From positions 4,464,001 through 4,528,000 of the forward strand of contig NZ_CP150302.1 of assembly GCF_038051945.1 (NCBI RefSeq): DNA of 64,000 nt. The letters are read 5' to 3'. Shown one piece after another: positions 25,410-33,794 of this stretch. Position 1 is the stretch's first letter. Every line of letters begins with the position of its first letter. The position numbers were made by a program, and so were the translations under genes. The notes below the pieces were generated by a model, which worked only from the letters and a program-made list of their open reading frames with translations, was not told the origin of the DNA and ran no database searches. This DNA is from Paenibacillus sp. FSL H3-0469 (lineage in GTDB: Bacteria > Bacillota > Bacilli > Paenibacillales > Paenibacillaceae).

Positions 25410-27296
25410 TTATCCTTTCGCCGCTGTTACACGGTTGTAGTGCTCCAGATAGACCAGCAGAATTGAGATATCTGCCGGAGTAACGCCTCCGATACGCGAA
25501 GCCTGCCCTATCGAGATGGGAGCGATTTTGGTCAGTTTTTGCCGCGCCTCCATGGCCAGTCCATGAATCTCATTATAGTTGATATCGTCAGGAATCTTCT
25601 TCTGCTCCATCTTCTGCAGCTTCTCTACATGCTGGAGCTGTTTCTCAATATAGCCGGCATACTTAATCTGGATCTCTACCTGCTCCTTCATCTCTTCATC
25701 CAGCTCCTCTGGAGAAGGAGAGATGAGATCCACGAAGCTGTAGGCTAACTCAGGGCGGCGCATTAAGGTCAGCAGGTTACTACCATCTACAATTGGTGCA
25801 GAACCATAACTGGCTAGGGCTTCATTCACTTGTACCGGTTTAACCTTCGTCTCCTGCAGACGGATAATCTCACGGTCCACCCGGCCCTTCTTATCAAGGA
25901 ACGCTTCATAGCGCTGCTCTGTAATCAGCCCAATGTCATAGCCGATTGGTGTCAGGCGGAGATCTGCATTGTCATGACGGAGCAGCAGCCGGTATTCCGC
26001 ACGGGAAGTCAGCAGGCGATAAGGTTCATTCGTTCCCTTAGTAACTAGATCATCAATCAGAACGCCGATATAGCCCTGCGAACGATCCAGCACCACCGGC
26101 TCTTTCTCCTGTACTTTACGCGCTGCATTGATTCCGGCAATTACACCTTGCCCTGCCGCTTCCTCGTAGCCGGAGGTGCCGTTGATTTGTCCTGCAGTGA
26201 ATAGTCCCGGCAGACGTTTGGTTTCCAGAGACGGCCAGAGCTGCGTAGGAACCATAGCATCATATTCAATGGCATAGCCGTTGCGCATCATCTCTACCTT
26301 TTCCATACCGGGAATAGACCGCAGGACCGCCAGCTGCACATCCTCAGGAAGGCTTGTCGACAGACCTTGTACATAGTATTCCGATGTATTTTTACCTTCC
26401 GGCTCCAGGAAGATCTGATGCTGTGATTTATCACTGAACCGGACGACCTTATCTTCAATGGAAGGGCAATAACGCGGACCCGTTCCTTCAATAATACCCG
26501 TGAACATCGGCGCCCGGTGCAGATTGTCATTGATGATCTGGTGGGTTACCGGAGAGGTGTAGGTCAGCCAGCAAGGCAACTGCTCATTATCCGAGGATTT
26601 GGTTTCAAAAGAGAAGAATTTCAGCTTCTCATCGCCCGGCTGGATTTCCGTCTTGGAGAAATCAATCGAATCCTTGTGGACACGCGGCGGCGTTCCGGTC
26701 TTGAAGCGGACCAAATCGAAGCCCAGTTCACGCAGATTCTCGGACAGGCGTACGGACGGCTGCTGATTATTTGGTCCGCTCTCATACGTCAGCTCACCCA
26801 TAATCACTTTGCCGCGCAGATAGGTCCCGGTTGTCAGAATAACGGTCTTGCTGTGATATACCGTCCCGGTCTTCGTCACCACTCCGGCGCAGCGTCCGTC
26901 CTCCACGATCAGCTCTTCCACCATCCCTTGGCGCAAAGTCAGGTTAGGAGTCTTCTCCATCGTTTCTTTCATCGCATGCTGATAGAGGAACTTGTCTGCT
27001 TGTGCACGCAAGGCGTGAACGGCAGGTCCCTTGCCCGTATTAAGCATTCGCAGCTGAATGAAGGTCTTATCTATATTGCGGCCCATTTCCCCGCCCAGTG
27101 CATCAATTTCACGCACCACATGACCCTTGGCGGGTCCGCCAATCGATGGATTACATGGCATGAAAGCCACCATATCCAGGTTAATTGTAATCATCAGTGT
27201 GCGGCAGCCCATCCGTGCAGCAGCCAGGGCTGCTTCGCAGCCGGCATGACCGGCGCCGATGACGATAACGTCATAGCTGCCTCCATCATAATTCAT
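25410..27296 (-). CDS. mnmG: tRNA uridine-5-carboxymethylaminomethyl synthesis enzyme MnmG (GidA)
   Basis: 628 aa. FAD-dependent partner of MnmE in making (c)mnm5U34 in tRNA. The N-terminal Rossmann motif VIGAGHAGCEAALAAARMG (residues 11-29), PCNPSIGGPAKG, and the second family signature GTSGYEEAAGQGVIAGINAA are present. The C-terminal helical domain contains AGYIEKQ. Fifteen bases after mnmE. Confidence 0.97.
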   Translation of the reverse strand: MNYDGGSYDVIVIGAGHAGCEAALAAARMGCRTLMITINLDMVAFMPCNPSIGGPAKGHVVREIDALGGEMGRNIDKTFIQLRMLNTGKGPAVHALRAQADKFLYQHAMKETMEKTPNLTLRQGMVEELIVEDGRCAGVVTKTGTVYHSKTVILTTGTYLRGKVIMGELTYESGPNNQQPSVRLSENLRELGFDLVRFKTGTPPRVHKDSIDFSKTEIQPGDEKLKFFSFETKSSDNEQLPCWLTYTSPVTHQIINDNLHRAPMFTGIIEGTGPRYCPSIEDKVVRFSDKSQHQIFLEPEGKNTSEYYVQGLSTSLPEDVQLAVLRSIPGMEKVEMMRNGYAIEYDAMVPTQLWPSLETKRLPGLFTAGQINGTSGYEEAAGQGVIAGINAARKVQEKEPVVLDRSQGYIGVLIDDLVTKGTNEPYRLLTSRAEYRLLLRHDNADLRLTPIGYDIGLITEQRYEAFLDKKGRVDREIIRLQETKVKPVQVNEALASYGSAPIVDGSNLLTLMRRPELAYSFVDLISPSPEELDEEMKEQVEIQIKYAGYIEKQLQHVEKLQKMEQKKIPDDINYNEIHGLAMEARQKLTKIAPISIGQASRIGGVTPADISILLVYLEHYNRVTAAKG

Positions 27297-27311
27297 AACG
27301 GTTCCTCCTTC

Positions 27312-28688
27312 TTATTTGCCGAGGCAGAATTGCGAGAAGATCTGGTCCAGCAGCGAATCAGCTGCCGTATCTCCAATAATCTCTCCGAGCTGCTCCCAGG
27401 CCAGACGTACATCAATCTGTATCATATCTATAGGAATCAGCATCTCCGCTGCTTCATAAGCATCCTGTAGCGATTTATATGCCTTCTTAAGTAAGGCTAT
27501 ATGCCTTACATTGCTTACATAGGTCAGATCGCCCGATTCCAGCTTGCCCCCGAAGAACAGTGCGGAGATCGCCTCTTCCAGTGTGTCTAGTCCTTCCTCT
27601 TGCAGCACCGACATCGGTACAATGCTCGCTTCATCGAAAAAGGAGCTCAGCTTCCCCGTATCCAGCCGGGACGGTAAGTCCATTTTATTCATGATGACCA
27701 GCGCTTGTCTACCGTGGATTTGTTCCATCAGTGCCAGTTCATCCTCATGAAGCTCCTCATTGGCATTCAGCACCAGCAGAATCAGATCCGCATCGCTGAA
27801 AGCCGCCTTCGAGCGCTCCACACCGATTCTCTCCACCACATCCATCGTCTCACGGATACCGGCAGTATCCAGCAGCTTCAGCGGGATATTATTAATCGTT
27901 ACATACTCTTCTATCACATCACGCGTTGTTCCCGGAATGTCGGTCACAATCGCCTTGTTGTCGCGGGCAAGCGCGTTCAGCAGCGAGGATTTCCCGACAT
28001 TGGGCCTGCCTACAATAGCTGTAGTAATCCCTTCGCGCAGAATCTTTCCTTCATTGGCGGTTCGAAGCAGCTTATCTATGCCTTGCATAACCTCTTGACT
28101 CTTATCCTTGATGAAATCAGCAGTTAAGGATTCCACATCATGCTCAGGGTAATCAATATTCACTTCAATATGGGCCAGTGTCTCAATAAGGGTGTGCCGA
28201 AGCTCATGGATACGTGCGGATAACGAGCCGCTAACCTGCTTGAGAGCAACTGAGAAAGCCCGGTCCGACTTGGAACGAATCAGATCAATCACGGCCTCGG
28301 CCTGCGACAGATCAATCCGCCCGCCCAAAAAGGCGCGCTTCGTGAACTCTCCCGGCTCGGCCAGCCGGATATCCTGCTGCAGCAGCAGATCCATTACTCT
28401 TCTTACAGAGATTACACCGCCATGGGCGCTGATCTCCACCACATCCTCCGTGGTAAAAGAACGCGGTCCCTTCATGACTGTTACCAGCACCTCTTCCAGC
28501 TGTTCCCCGTCCTGCGGACTAATGATATGTCCATAATGCACGGTATGGGACTCAGCTTCCGGAAGGGGGATACGGCTTTTGAACAAGGGGGCAACTTGGG
28601 GGATTGCCTGCGGTCCGCTAACCCGGATGATGGCAATACCGCCCTCACCCAAGGCTGTCGATACAGCGGCAATAGTGTCACTAAGCAT
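27312..28688 (-). CDS. mnmE: tRNA modification GTPase MnmE (TrmE)
   Basis: 458 aa from the ATG at 28688, with GAGGTG nine bases upstream; a GTG four codons earlier lies within that ribosome-binding site. The N-terminal folate-binding domain (about 1-120) is followed by helical segments. The G domain has VGRPNVGKSSLLNAL, DIPGTTRD, DTAGIRE and NKMDL. The C-terminal catalytic CxGK is seen as FCLGK. Works with MnmG on tRNA wobble uridines. First gene of mnmE-mnmG-rsmG. Confidence 0.97.
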   Translation of the reverse strand: MLSDTIAAVSTALGEGGIAIIRVSGPQAIPQVAPLFKSRIPLPEAESHTVHYGHIISPQDGEQLEEVLVTVMKGPRSFTTEDVVEISAHGGVISVRRVMDLLLQQDIRLAEPGEFTKRAFLGGRIDLSQAEAVIDLIRSKSDRAFSVALKQVSGSLSARIHELRHTLIETLAHIEVNIDYPEHDVESLTADFIKDKSQEVMQGIDKLLRTANEGKILREGITTAIVGRPNVGKSSLLNALARDNKAIVTDIPGTTRDVIEEYVTINNIPLKLLDTAGIRETMDVVERIGVERSKAAFSDADLILLVLNANEELHEDELALMEQIHGRQALVIMNKMDLPSRLDTGKLSSFFDEASIVPMSVLQEEGLDTLEEAISALFFGGKLESGDLTYVSNVRHIALLKKAYKSLQDAYEAAEMLIPIDMIQIDVRLAWEQLGEIIGDTAADSLLDQIFSQFCLGK

Positions 28689-28717
28689 GTTGTAATTCAC
28701 CTCAGGATTTGGTATTT

Positions 28718-28758
28718 AAAAAAACAATGACTCCTCGCATAGGTCAAGGAGTCATTGC
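28718..28758 (-). terminator. Terminator of rnpA-yidC-jag
   Basis: Stem CAATGACTCCTTG / CGAGGAGTCATTG with a T7 tail on the minus strand. It separates this transcript from mnmE. Confidence 0.85.
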
Positions 28759-28769
28759 GGCATATAGTT

Positions 28770-29504
28770 CTACTTCAAAGTTATAACGACGCGGCGGTTC
28801 GGCTCTTCACCCTTGCTGAGGGTGTTCACCTGCTTGTGATCCTGTAATCTGGAATGGATGATCTTGCGTTCCTGCGGGGACATGGGCTCCAGAACCACCT
28901 CTTTGCGGGTCCTCACCACACGCCCGGCCAGACGGTCAGCCAGTTCCTCCAATGTCTTCTTGCGGCGCTCCCGGAAGTTCTCCGCATCCAGCACGAGCCG
29001 GATGAAGCTGTCAGAATACCGGTTGGCCACAATATTAGCCAAATACTGCAAAGCATCAAGAGTTTGTCCTCTTCTGCCAATCAGCAGCCCAAGCTCCGGA
29101 CCGGAAATTTGCAGAACAGTTGATTCCTTGGCATGAACGATTTCAACTTCCACCTCGAGCCCCATGCTCTTGGCGACATCTACAATGAAATGAACGGCCT
29201 GGCCGTATGCTTCTTCCACCGGGTGTCCGGAATCCTGGCGCGGTACACCGCTGATCGCCTCTGTATTGCTCTCTCTTGTTGTCTGCTGAGACAGTAGCGG
29301 AGCACTCGCCGCTGATGCCGGTGCGGCTTCCGGGATCAAGGTCAATTCCACCTTGGCACCCTTCGCACCGATCAATCCAAGGAATCCTTTTGACGGCTGT
29401 TCAAGTACGTTGACCGTTACCCGGTCCTTGTGAACTCCAAGCTGATTAAGTCCCCGTTCTACAGCTTCTTCAATGGTTTTCCCTGTCGCGACGACTTTGC
29501 TCAT
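28770..29504 (-). CDS. jag: RNA-binding protein KhpB (Jag/EloR)
   Basis: 244 aa. The Jag N-terminal domain (MSKVVATGKTIEEAVERGLNQLG, KGFLGLIGAKGAKVE), a Ser/Ala/Pro-rich linker, a KH domain with GLLIGRRGQTLDALQYLANIV and a C-terminal R3H domain (LEPMSPQERKIIHSRLQDHK) occur in that order. Partner of KhpA in RNA binding affecting cell elongation in other Firmicutes. It overlaps yidC by four bases. Confidence 0.95.
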   Translation of the reverse strand: MSKVVATGKTIEEAVERGLNQLGVHKDRVTVNVLEQPSKGFLGLIGAKGAKVELTLIPEAAPASAASAPLLSQQTTRESNTEAISGVPRQDSGHPVEEAYGQAVHFIVDVAKSMGLEVEVEIVHAKESTVLQISGPELGLLIGRRGQTLDALQYLANIVANRYSDSFIRLVLDAENFRERRKKTLEELADRLAGRVVRTRKEVVLEPMSPQERKIIHSRLQDHKQVNTLSKGEEPNRRVVITLK

Positions 29505-30439
29505 TTTGACTTTTTGACCCCCTTCTTCCCATTGCTTCCGTTTCCTTTAGCAGTAGGAGTTACATCTTTGCGGGCGTTAGAGTTGCTGTTCTTGCTCTTC
29601 GTCAGGTTAACATCTTTGGCCTTGCTGTTGCCTGCATTGGCCGTAGCGGTGGCAGCGGCAAGTGCTGCTTTGTGCTTATCATTGTTGCGGTACAAGAAGT
29701 AGTTCTGAATGATGGTGTACAGATTGCTATAGAACCAGTACAGCGGAAGTGCAGACGGGAAGTTGTAGGACATGATGAAAATCAGAACCGGATATACCAT
29801 CATCATGAACTGCATTGGACCCTGCTGTTGTACCGGGTTCATTTTGGTCATCATACGGGTCTGAATAAATGTCGTAGCAGCGGCAAGGAGCGGCAGGATG
29901 AACAGGTGATCGGGTTTGCCGAGCTGCAGCCACAGGAAGTCATGTAATCTAAGATCCGGATTGTAGTAGATCGAGTTGTATAGGGCGATGAAGATTGGCA
30001 TTTGCACGATCAGCGGCAGACAGCCCGCCATCGGATTGACCTTGTTCTCCTGGAACAGGCGCATTGTTTCCTGCTGTACCTTTTCGGGCTCATCTTTATA
30101 TTTTTTCTTAATCTTCTCAAGTTCCGGCTGAATTGCCTGCATGGCACGCGAGCTCTTGACCTGCTTAATCGTAAGCGGAAGAATCAGCGTGCGGACAATG
30201 ATAACCATTACTAGAACGGCTAGACCATACTGGCCGTTGAACCACTTCGCGAAAGTATCCAGGGCAATGGCGAAATAATACACAACATTACTCTGCCAGA
30301 AGCCTCCATTTTTCAAATCCTCCGTAGTGTGCGTCACTGTTGTCGCAGACGGAGAGCATCCCGACAGAACAGCGATCATTAGAACCATTAACCCGAGGAG
30401 AAGAAACATTTTTCCTCGCTTAGTCTTCATTAGAGACAC
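29501..30439 (-). CDS. yidC: Membrane protein insertase YidC (SpoIIIJ type)
   Basis: 312 aa from GTG 30439, which has GAGAGGGG seven bases upstream; ATG 30430 is the alternative. Signal peptide with lipobox VLSGC, then five membrane segments of the YidC/Oxa1 core (WFNGQYGLAVLVMVIIVRTLILPL with the conserved groove Arg, and GCLPLIVQMPIFIALYNSIYY). A basic Lys/Asn/Ser-rich tail is typical of Gram-positive YidC and contacts ribosomes. The SpoIIIJ homologue is required for SpoIIIA/sigma-G activity in B. subtilis. yidD, often between rnpA and yidC, is absent. Confidence 0.95.
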   Translation of the reverse strand: MSLMKTKRGKMFLLLGLMVLMIAVLSGCSPSATTVTHTTEDLKNGGFWQSNVVYYFAIALDTFAKWFNGQYGLAVLVMVIIVRTLILPLTIKQVKSSRAMQAIQPELEKIKKKYKDEPEKVQQETMRLFQENKVNPMAGCLPLIVQMPIFIALYNSIYYNPDLRLHDFLWLQLGKPDHLFILPLLAAATTFIQTRMMTKMNPVQQQGPMQFMMMVYPVLIFIMSYNFPSALPLYWFYSNLYTIIQNYFLYRNNDKHKAALAAATATANAGNSKAKDVNLTKSKNSNSNARKDVTPTAKGNGSNGKKGVKKSK

Positions 30440-30526
30440 TTCAAAACCCCTCTCATAAACATTCCATTGCACCGTAAATCATAACATAATTATGGATACA
30501 AATAAACAAGCCCTCTTCAGGCTCTT

Positions 30527-30877
30527 TTACTTGCGTAAAGCCTTGAGCAGCTTGGCTTTGCGCAGCACATGCAGCACGCTTTTCTCCAGCTCGGCGTAAT
30601 CCTTGGAGAGCGCTCCTTTTCTGACAATGAAAACGATATCCAGATTGCCGGCAATTTCCGCCTCGTGATGACGTACAATCTCCTTGACCAGCCTTCTCAT
30701 CCGGTTGCGGACTACGGCATTCCCGACCTTCTTGCTGACGGATATGCCCACGCGGAATCGTTCCACTTCTCTTCTGGGGAACCAATATACCACATACTGA
30801 TGATTCGCAAATGACTTCCCATGGCGGTATACGCGGCTGAAGTCGGCACGGTTTCGTAATCGTAAACTTTTGCGCAC
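30527..30877 (-). CDS. rnpA: Ribonuclease P protein component
   Basis: 116 aa, GTG start after TAGGAGA. Protein subunit that assists the RNase P RNA in 5' tRNA maturation. The core is FRVGISVSKKVGNAVVRNRMRRLVKEIVR, including the RNR motif that contacts RNA. Upstream of yidC with an 87-base gap. Confidence 0.96.
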   Translation of the reverse strand: MRKSLRLRNRADFSRVYRHGKSFANHQYVVYWFPRREVERFRVGISVSKKVGNAVVRNRMRRLVKEIVRHHEAEIAGNLDIVFIVRKGALSKDYAELEKSVLHVLRKAKLLKALRK

Positions 30878-31040
30878 GGAAATCTCCTATTCAAATACCG
30901 GAATTGCTCCAGGCTCCGGAATTTCATCTTCTAATTAGTATTGTCATTCAAGGGAGACCATAAACAGTTACCTCGGCGGCCCTGGAGATCCCCTGCCGAC
31001 AAACATAGACAGCTTGTGGAAGCTACAATCATGTGAATTT

Positions 31041-31155
31041 GAATTCTTATATCTTCAAGTGGAAACGGCTTTGCCGTCCTTTTTAAGGACGGTACCGTTT
31101 CAGCGAGAAATAGAAGGATAAGTTATCGTGTGCAACATATAAATTCTTATATTTT
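31041..31155. repeat. Intergenic hairpin repeat, most complete copy
   Basis: GGAAACGGC-TTT-GCCGTCC and GGACGGTACCGTTTC pair into a long hairpin, followed by AGCGAGAAATAGAAGGATAA. The unit is bounded by AATTCTTATAT on both sides, possibly its ends or a duplicated target. Related copies are near 15.2, 23.3 and 31.5 kb. Confidence 0.7.
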
Positions 31156-31198
31156 AAAAAAAGCCCCGCAGTAGCGTTAACATCCCCTGCAGAGCCTA
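31154..31198 (-). terminator. Terminator-like hairpin
   Basis: Minus-strand AGGCTCTGCAG / CTGCGGGGCTT (GU pairs included) with a T7 tail, without an obvious gene directly upstream. It may end a short RNA. Confidence 0.6.
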
Positions 31199-31317
31199 TC
31201 ATTTATTGTTGCCGCAGCAGAAGTCATGCGTGGGTTATCCGCTCGCTGAGCGTCATCGCATTCTGCGCTATATATAGAAGAGAAATAAAAACAGCTGATG
31301 CATTCTGCAAATAAAGC

Positions 31318-31345
31318 GTAAAAAAGGACCACAGCAGTGGTCCCA
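31318..31345 (-). terminator. Terminator of rpmH
   Basis: Minus-strand stem GGACCAC / GTGGTCC with loop TGCT and a T6 tail, a dozen bases after the rpmH stop. Confidence 0.8.
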
Positions 31346-31357
31346 AAGTGGCCTATC

Positions 31358-31492
31358 TTACGCACTCAAAACTTTTCTGCCTTTCAAGCGGCGGGCTGCC
31401 AGCACTTTGCGGCCGTTTTTCGTGCTCATTCTTTTGCGGAAACCATGCACCTTTTTGCGTTTGCTCACATTTGGTCTGAACGTCGGTCTCAT
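31358..31492 (-). CDS. rpmH: 50S ribosomal protein L34
   Basis: 44 aa, too short for most gene finders' cut-off but unmistakable: MRPTFRPNVSKRKKVHGFR, RMSTKNGRKVLAARR and LKGRKVLSA. GGGAGGTG stands upstream of the ATG. First gene left of the origin, as in nearly all bacteria with this origin layout. Its own terminator separates it from rnpA. Confidence 0.97.
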   Translation of the reverse strand: MRPTFRPNVSKRKKVHGFRKRMSTKNGRKVLAARRLKGRKVLSA

Positions 31493-31530
31493 GTATTGCA
31501 CCTCCCTTACAGGAACTAATTACTGTCATA

Positions 31531-31600
31531 TAAGCAGAAACGGACTAAGCCGTCCTTAAAGTAGGGACAGTATCTACAAGTATTATCAATTTAATTTGGA
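31531..31600. repeat. Diverged copy of the hairpin repeat
   Basis: AAGCAGAAACGGACTAAGCC GTCCTTAAA followed by GTAGGGACAG resembles the repeat at 31.06 kb, with a degraded right arm. Confidence 0.4.
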
Positions 31601-32251
31601 GACATATCCTCACAGAAAACACCTTTATATATTTAAACATATTTTTGCGCTAAAAGTCAACCATCTCTCTTTCTCCCTCTTTTTCAGGTTGCTCCCCTTG
31701 TGCCCTCATTTTTGGGACCAGCCCGAAAGCCTGAGTCTTATCCCCAGGGCGCCCCGCCTCTTCACTAATTCAAACCCTGAACCGCTTATCCACAAAGGAA
31801 CACATCCAAAATAATAATCCACAGGCTTGTCCAGTTATCCACCTGTGATTAATTCCGGGCGGATTTTGCTCACAGGTGAGTACAACCTGTGTATAAAAAA
31901 ATTGGCACGATCGCGGAAACTGTCGAACGGTAAACAAATTATCAACAATATGTAGTGGTGTGCCTAAAAATTATACACAAGTGATTGAATTTGTGGATAA
32001 AATAGCGTCGCTCATTGAAAAATAAGGGGCGTTTTGCTATGATGGTATTACTTTTGAATGTGAATAGATTTGTTTGTTCAATAAATTATCAACAAGCTGT
32101 GGATAAAGTTGTGAACAATTCAAATTTATCCATATTTTTTTGTCTCTTGAAGTTGCATACTGGGGATAAGATTCAGCACCAACCCATTTTCTTCGACATT
32201 TCCACTTCATGGCTGATGCCACATTTGGAAGATTTAAAGGAGTGACAGTCT
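31601..32251. other. oriC: oriC, part upstream of dnaA
   Basis: AT-rich region with a cluster of DnaA boxes (consensus TTATCCACA). Exact copies: 31786-31794 (+), 31992-32000 (-), 32098-32106 (-). TTATACACA: 31971-31979 (+) and 31888-31896 (-). One-mismatch sites: 31815, 31835, 31939, 32086, 32126 and 32161. The cluster precedes dnaA like the incA/incB part of the bipartite B. subtilis origin, and the strand switch of genes falls here. Confidence 0.92.
32015..32043 (+). promoter_or_regulatory. Promoter of dnaA
   Basis: TTGAAA and TATGAT separated by 17 bases. An exact DnaA box ends 15 bases upstream of the -35, consistent with DnaA autoregulation. The transcript would have a leader of about 200 bases. 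Confidence 0.65.
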
Positions 32252-33598
32252 GTGGACAGCCATACTTCCGAATTATGGCAGCAAATATTATCGATTATTC
32301 AAACCAAACTAAGCAAGCCGAGCTTTGATACCTGGTTCAAGGCCACCAAGGCCATGACGTTCAATTCCCAGGCTCTAATCATCTCGGCGCCTACAACCTT
32401 TGCCGTAGAATGGCTGGAAAGTCGCTATACCAAACTGGTAGGAGCAACGGTATATGAAGTTACCGGACAGCAGGTGGAAGTCAAATTTGTCATTGAGGAG
32501 AACAAACCCTCTGAGCCTGTGGTTCAGCAAAGTGCGCCTACTCCCGTTGTTTCGCGCGAAGAAGCACAGACGCATTTGCTCAATCCCAAATACACCTTCG
32601 ACACGTTCGTGATCGGTTCAGGCAACCGTTTTGCGCATGCAGCCTCCCTTGCTGTAGCCGAAGCGCCGGCCAAAGCCTATAACCCTCTGTTTCTGTATGG
32701 AGGCGTAGGTCTCGGAAAGACTCACCTGATGCATGCGATCGGCCATTATGTGCTGGAGCATAACCCCAACAACAAGGTGATTTACATCTCCTCCGAGAAA
32801 TTCACGAATGAATTCATCAACTCCATCCGTGACAACCGCGGCGAAAGCTTCCGCAACAAGTACCGCAACGTTGACATTTTGCTGATTGACGACATCCAAT
32901 TCCTGGCCGGCAAGGAGTCAACGCAGGAGGAATTTTTCCATACGTTCAATGCTCTTCATGAAGAACGCAAGCAAATTATTATCTCCAGCGACCGCCCTCC
33001 CAAGGAAATTCCTACGCTGGAGGAACGGCTGCGTTCCCGGTTCGAATGGGGACTGATTACAGATATCCAGCCTCCTGATCTTGAGACGCGGATTGCCATT
33101 CTGCGCAAGAAGGCCAAGGCGGAGAACCTGGATATCCCGAACGAAGCCATGATGTATATCGCCAACCAGATCGACACGAATATCCGGGAGCTTGAAGGCG
33201 CGCTGATCCGTGTAGTGGCTTATTCTTCCCTGACGAACCAGGATGTGACGACACATCTGGCAGCTGAAGCGCTGAAGGATATCATTCCTTCGAGCCGTCC
33301 GAAGATGATCACCATTAACGATATTCAGCAAAAAGTCGGTGAATACTACAATTTGCGCATGGAGGACTTCAAAGCGCGGAAACGCACGAAGGCTGTGGCT
33401 TTTCCAAGGCAGATTGCCATGTATCTCTCCCGTGAGCTGACGGATTATTCGCTTCCTAAGATCGGCGAGGCCTTCGGAGGACGCGACCATACGACCGTTA
33501 TTCATGCCCATGAGAAGATTACGCAGCAATTAAAGGTAGACCAGGAGCTCTATAAAGTGGTAAATAATCTTTCGGAGAAAATTAAAAATCCTTCCTAA
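32252..33598 (+). CDS. dnaA: Chromosomal replication initiator DnaA
   Basis: 448 aa, GTG start after AAAGGAG. Binds DnaA boxes and, with ATP, forms the filament that opens oriC. Domain I (about 1-80: LWQQILSIIQTKLSKPSFDTW) is followed by a short linker. The AAA+ domain III has Walker A GGVGLGKTHLMHA and Walker B ILLIDDIQFLAGK. Domain IV has the DnaA signature GGRDHTTVIHAHEKI for box recognition. Heads the dnaA-dnaN-yaaA-recF series. Confidence 0.98.
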   Translation: MDSHTSELWQQILSIIQTKLSKPSFDTWFKATKAMTFNSQALIISAPTTFAVEWLESRYTKLVGATVYEVTGQQVEVKFVIEENKPSEPVVQQSAPTPVVSREEAQTHLLNPKYTFDTFVIGSGNRFAHAASLAVAEAPAKAYNPLFLYGGVGLGKTHLMHAIGHYVLEHNPNNKVIYISSEKFTNEFINSIRDNRGESFRNKYRNVDILLIDDIQFLAGKESTQEEFFHTFNALHEERKQIIISSDRPPKEIPTLEERLRSRFEWGLITDIQPPDLETRIAILRKKAKAENLDIPNEAMMYIANQIDTNIRELEGALIRVVAYSSLTNQDVTTHLAAEALKDIIPSSRPKMITINDIQQKVGEYYNLRMEDFKARKRTKAVAFPRQIAMYLSRELTDYSLPKIGEAFGGRDHTTVIHAHEKITQQLKVDQELYKVVNNLSEKIKNPS

Positions 33599-33794
33599 GA
33601 GGAACAAAGAGCCTATACACAATCTATACACATGTGGGTAGGCTTAATTTTATGCTGTTTAGCGACTTATCCACATAAACGGAGCCCCTACTACTAATAC
33701 TATTAAATAACTATAATAATTCATCTTCTAAGAGCAGGTTTCAAAGAGCATTTACGTACACCCATTTCCCAATTTTTCAGCTAGGAGTGAAATC
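33599..33794. other. oriC: oriC unwinding region between dnaA and dnaN
   Basis: Contains an exact DnaA box at 33667-33675 and two CTATACACA boxes (33613, 33624). A short GC-rich step (CGGAGCCCC) is followed by CTACTACTAATACTATTAAA. In B. subtilis the order box, GC cluster, TAC/TAT trios forms the basal unwinding system that DnaA melts. Match is by pattern. Confidence 0.85.

Larger units (their letters stand above)
30878..31357. other. Gap between rpmH and rnpA with a repeat and two terminators
   Basis: 480 bases without a gene. Read from rpmH on the minus strand it contains a terminator (31318-31345), about 120 bases with no frame, a second same-strand terminator (31154-31198) and the hairpin repeat at 31041-31155. 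rnpA must therefore use its own promoter, which I cannot place. Confidence 0.6.
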
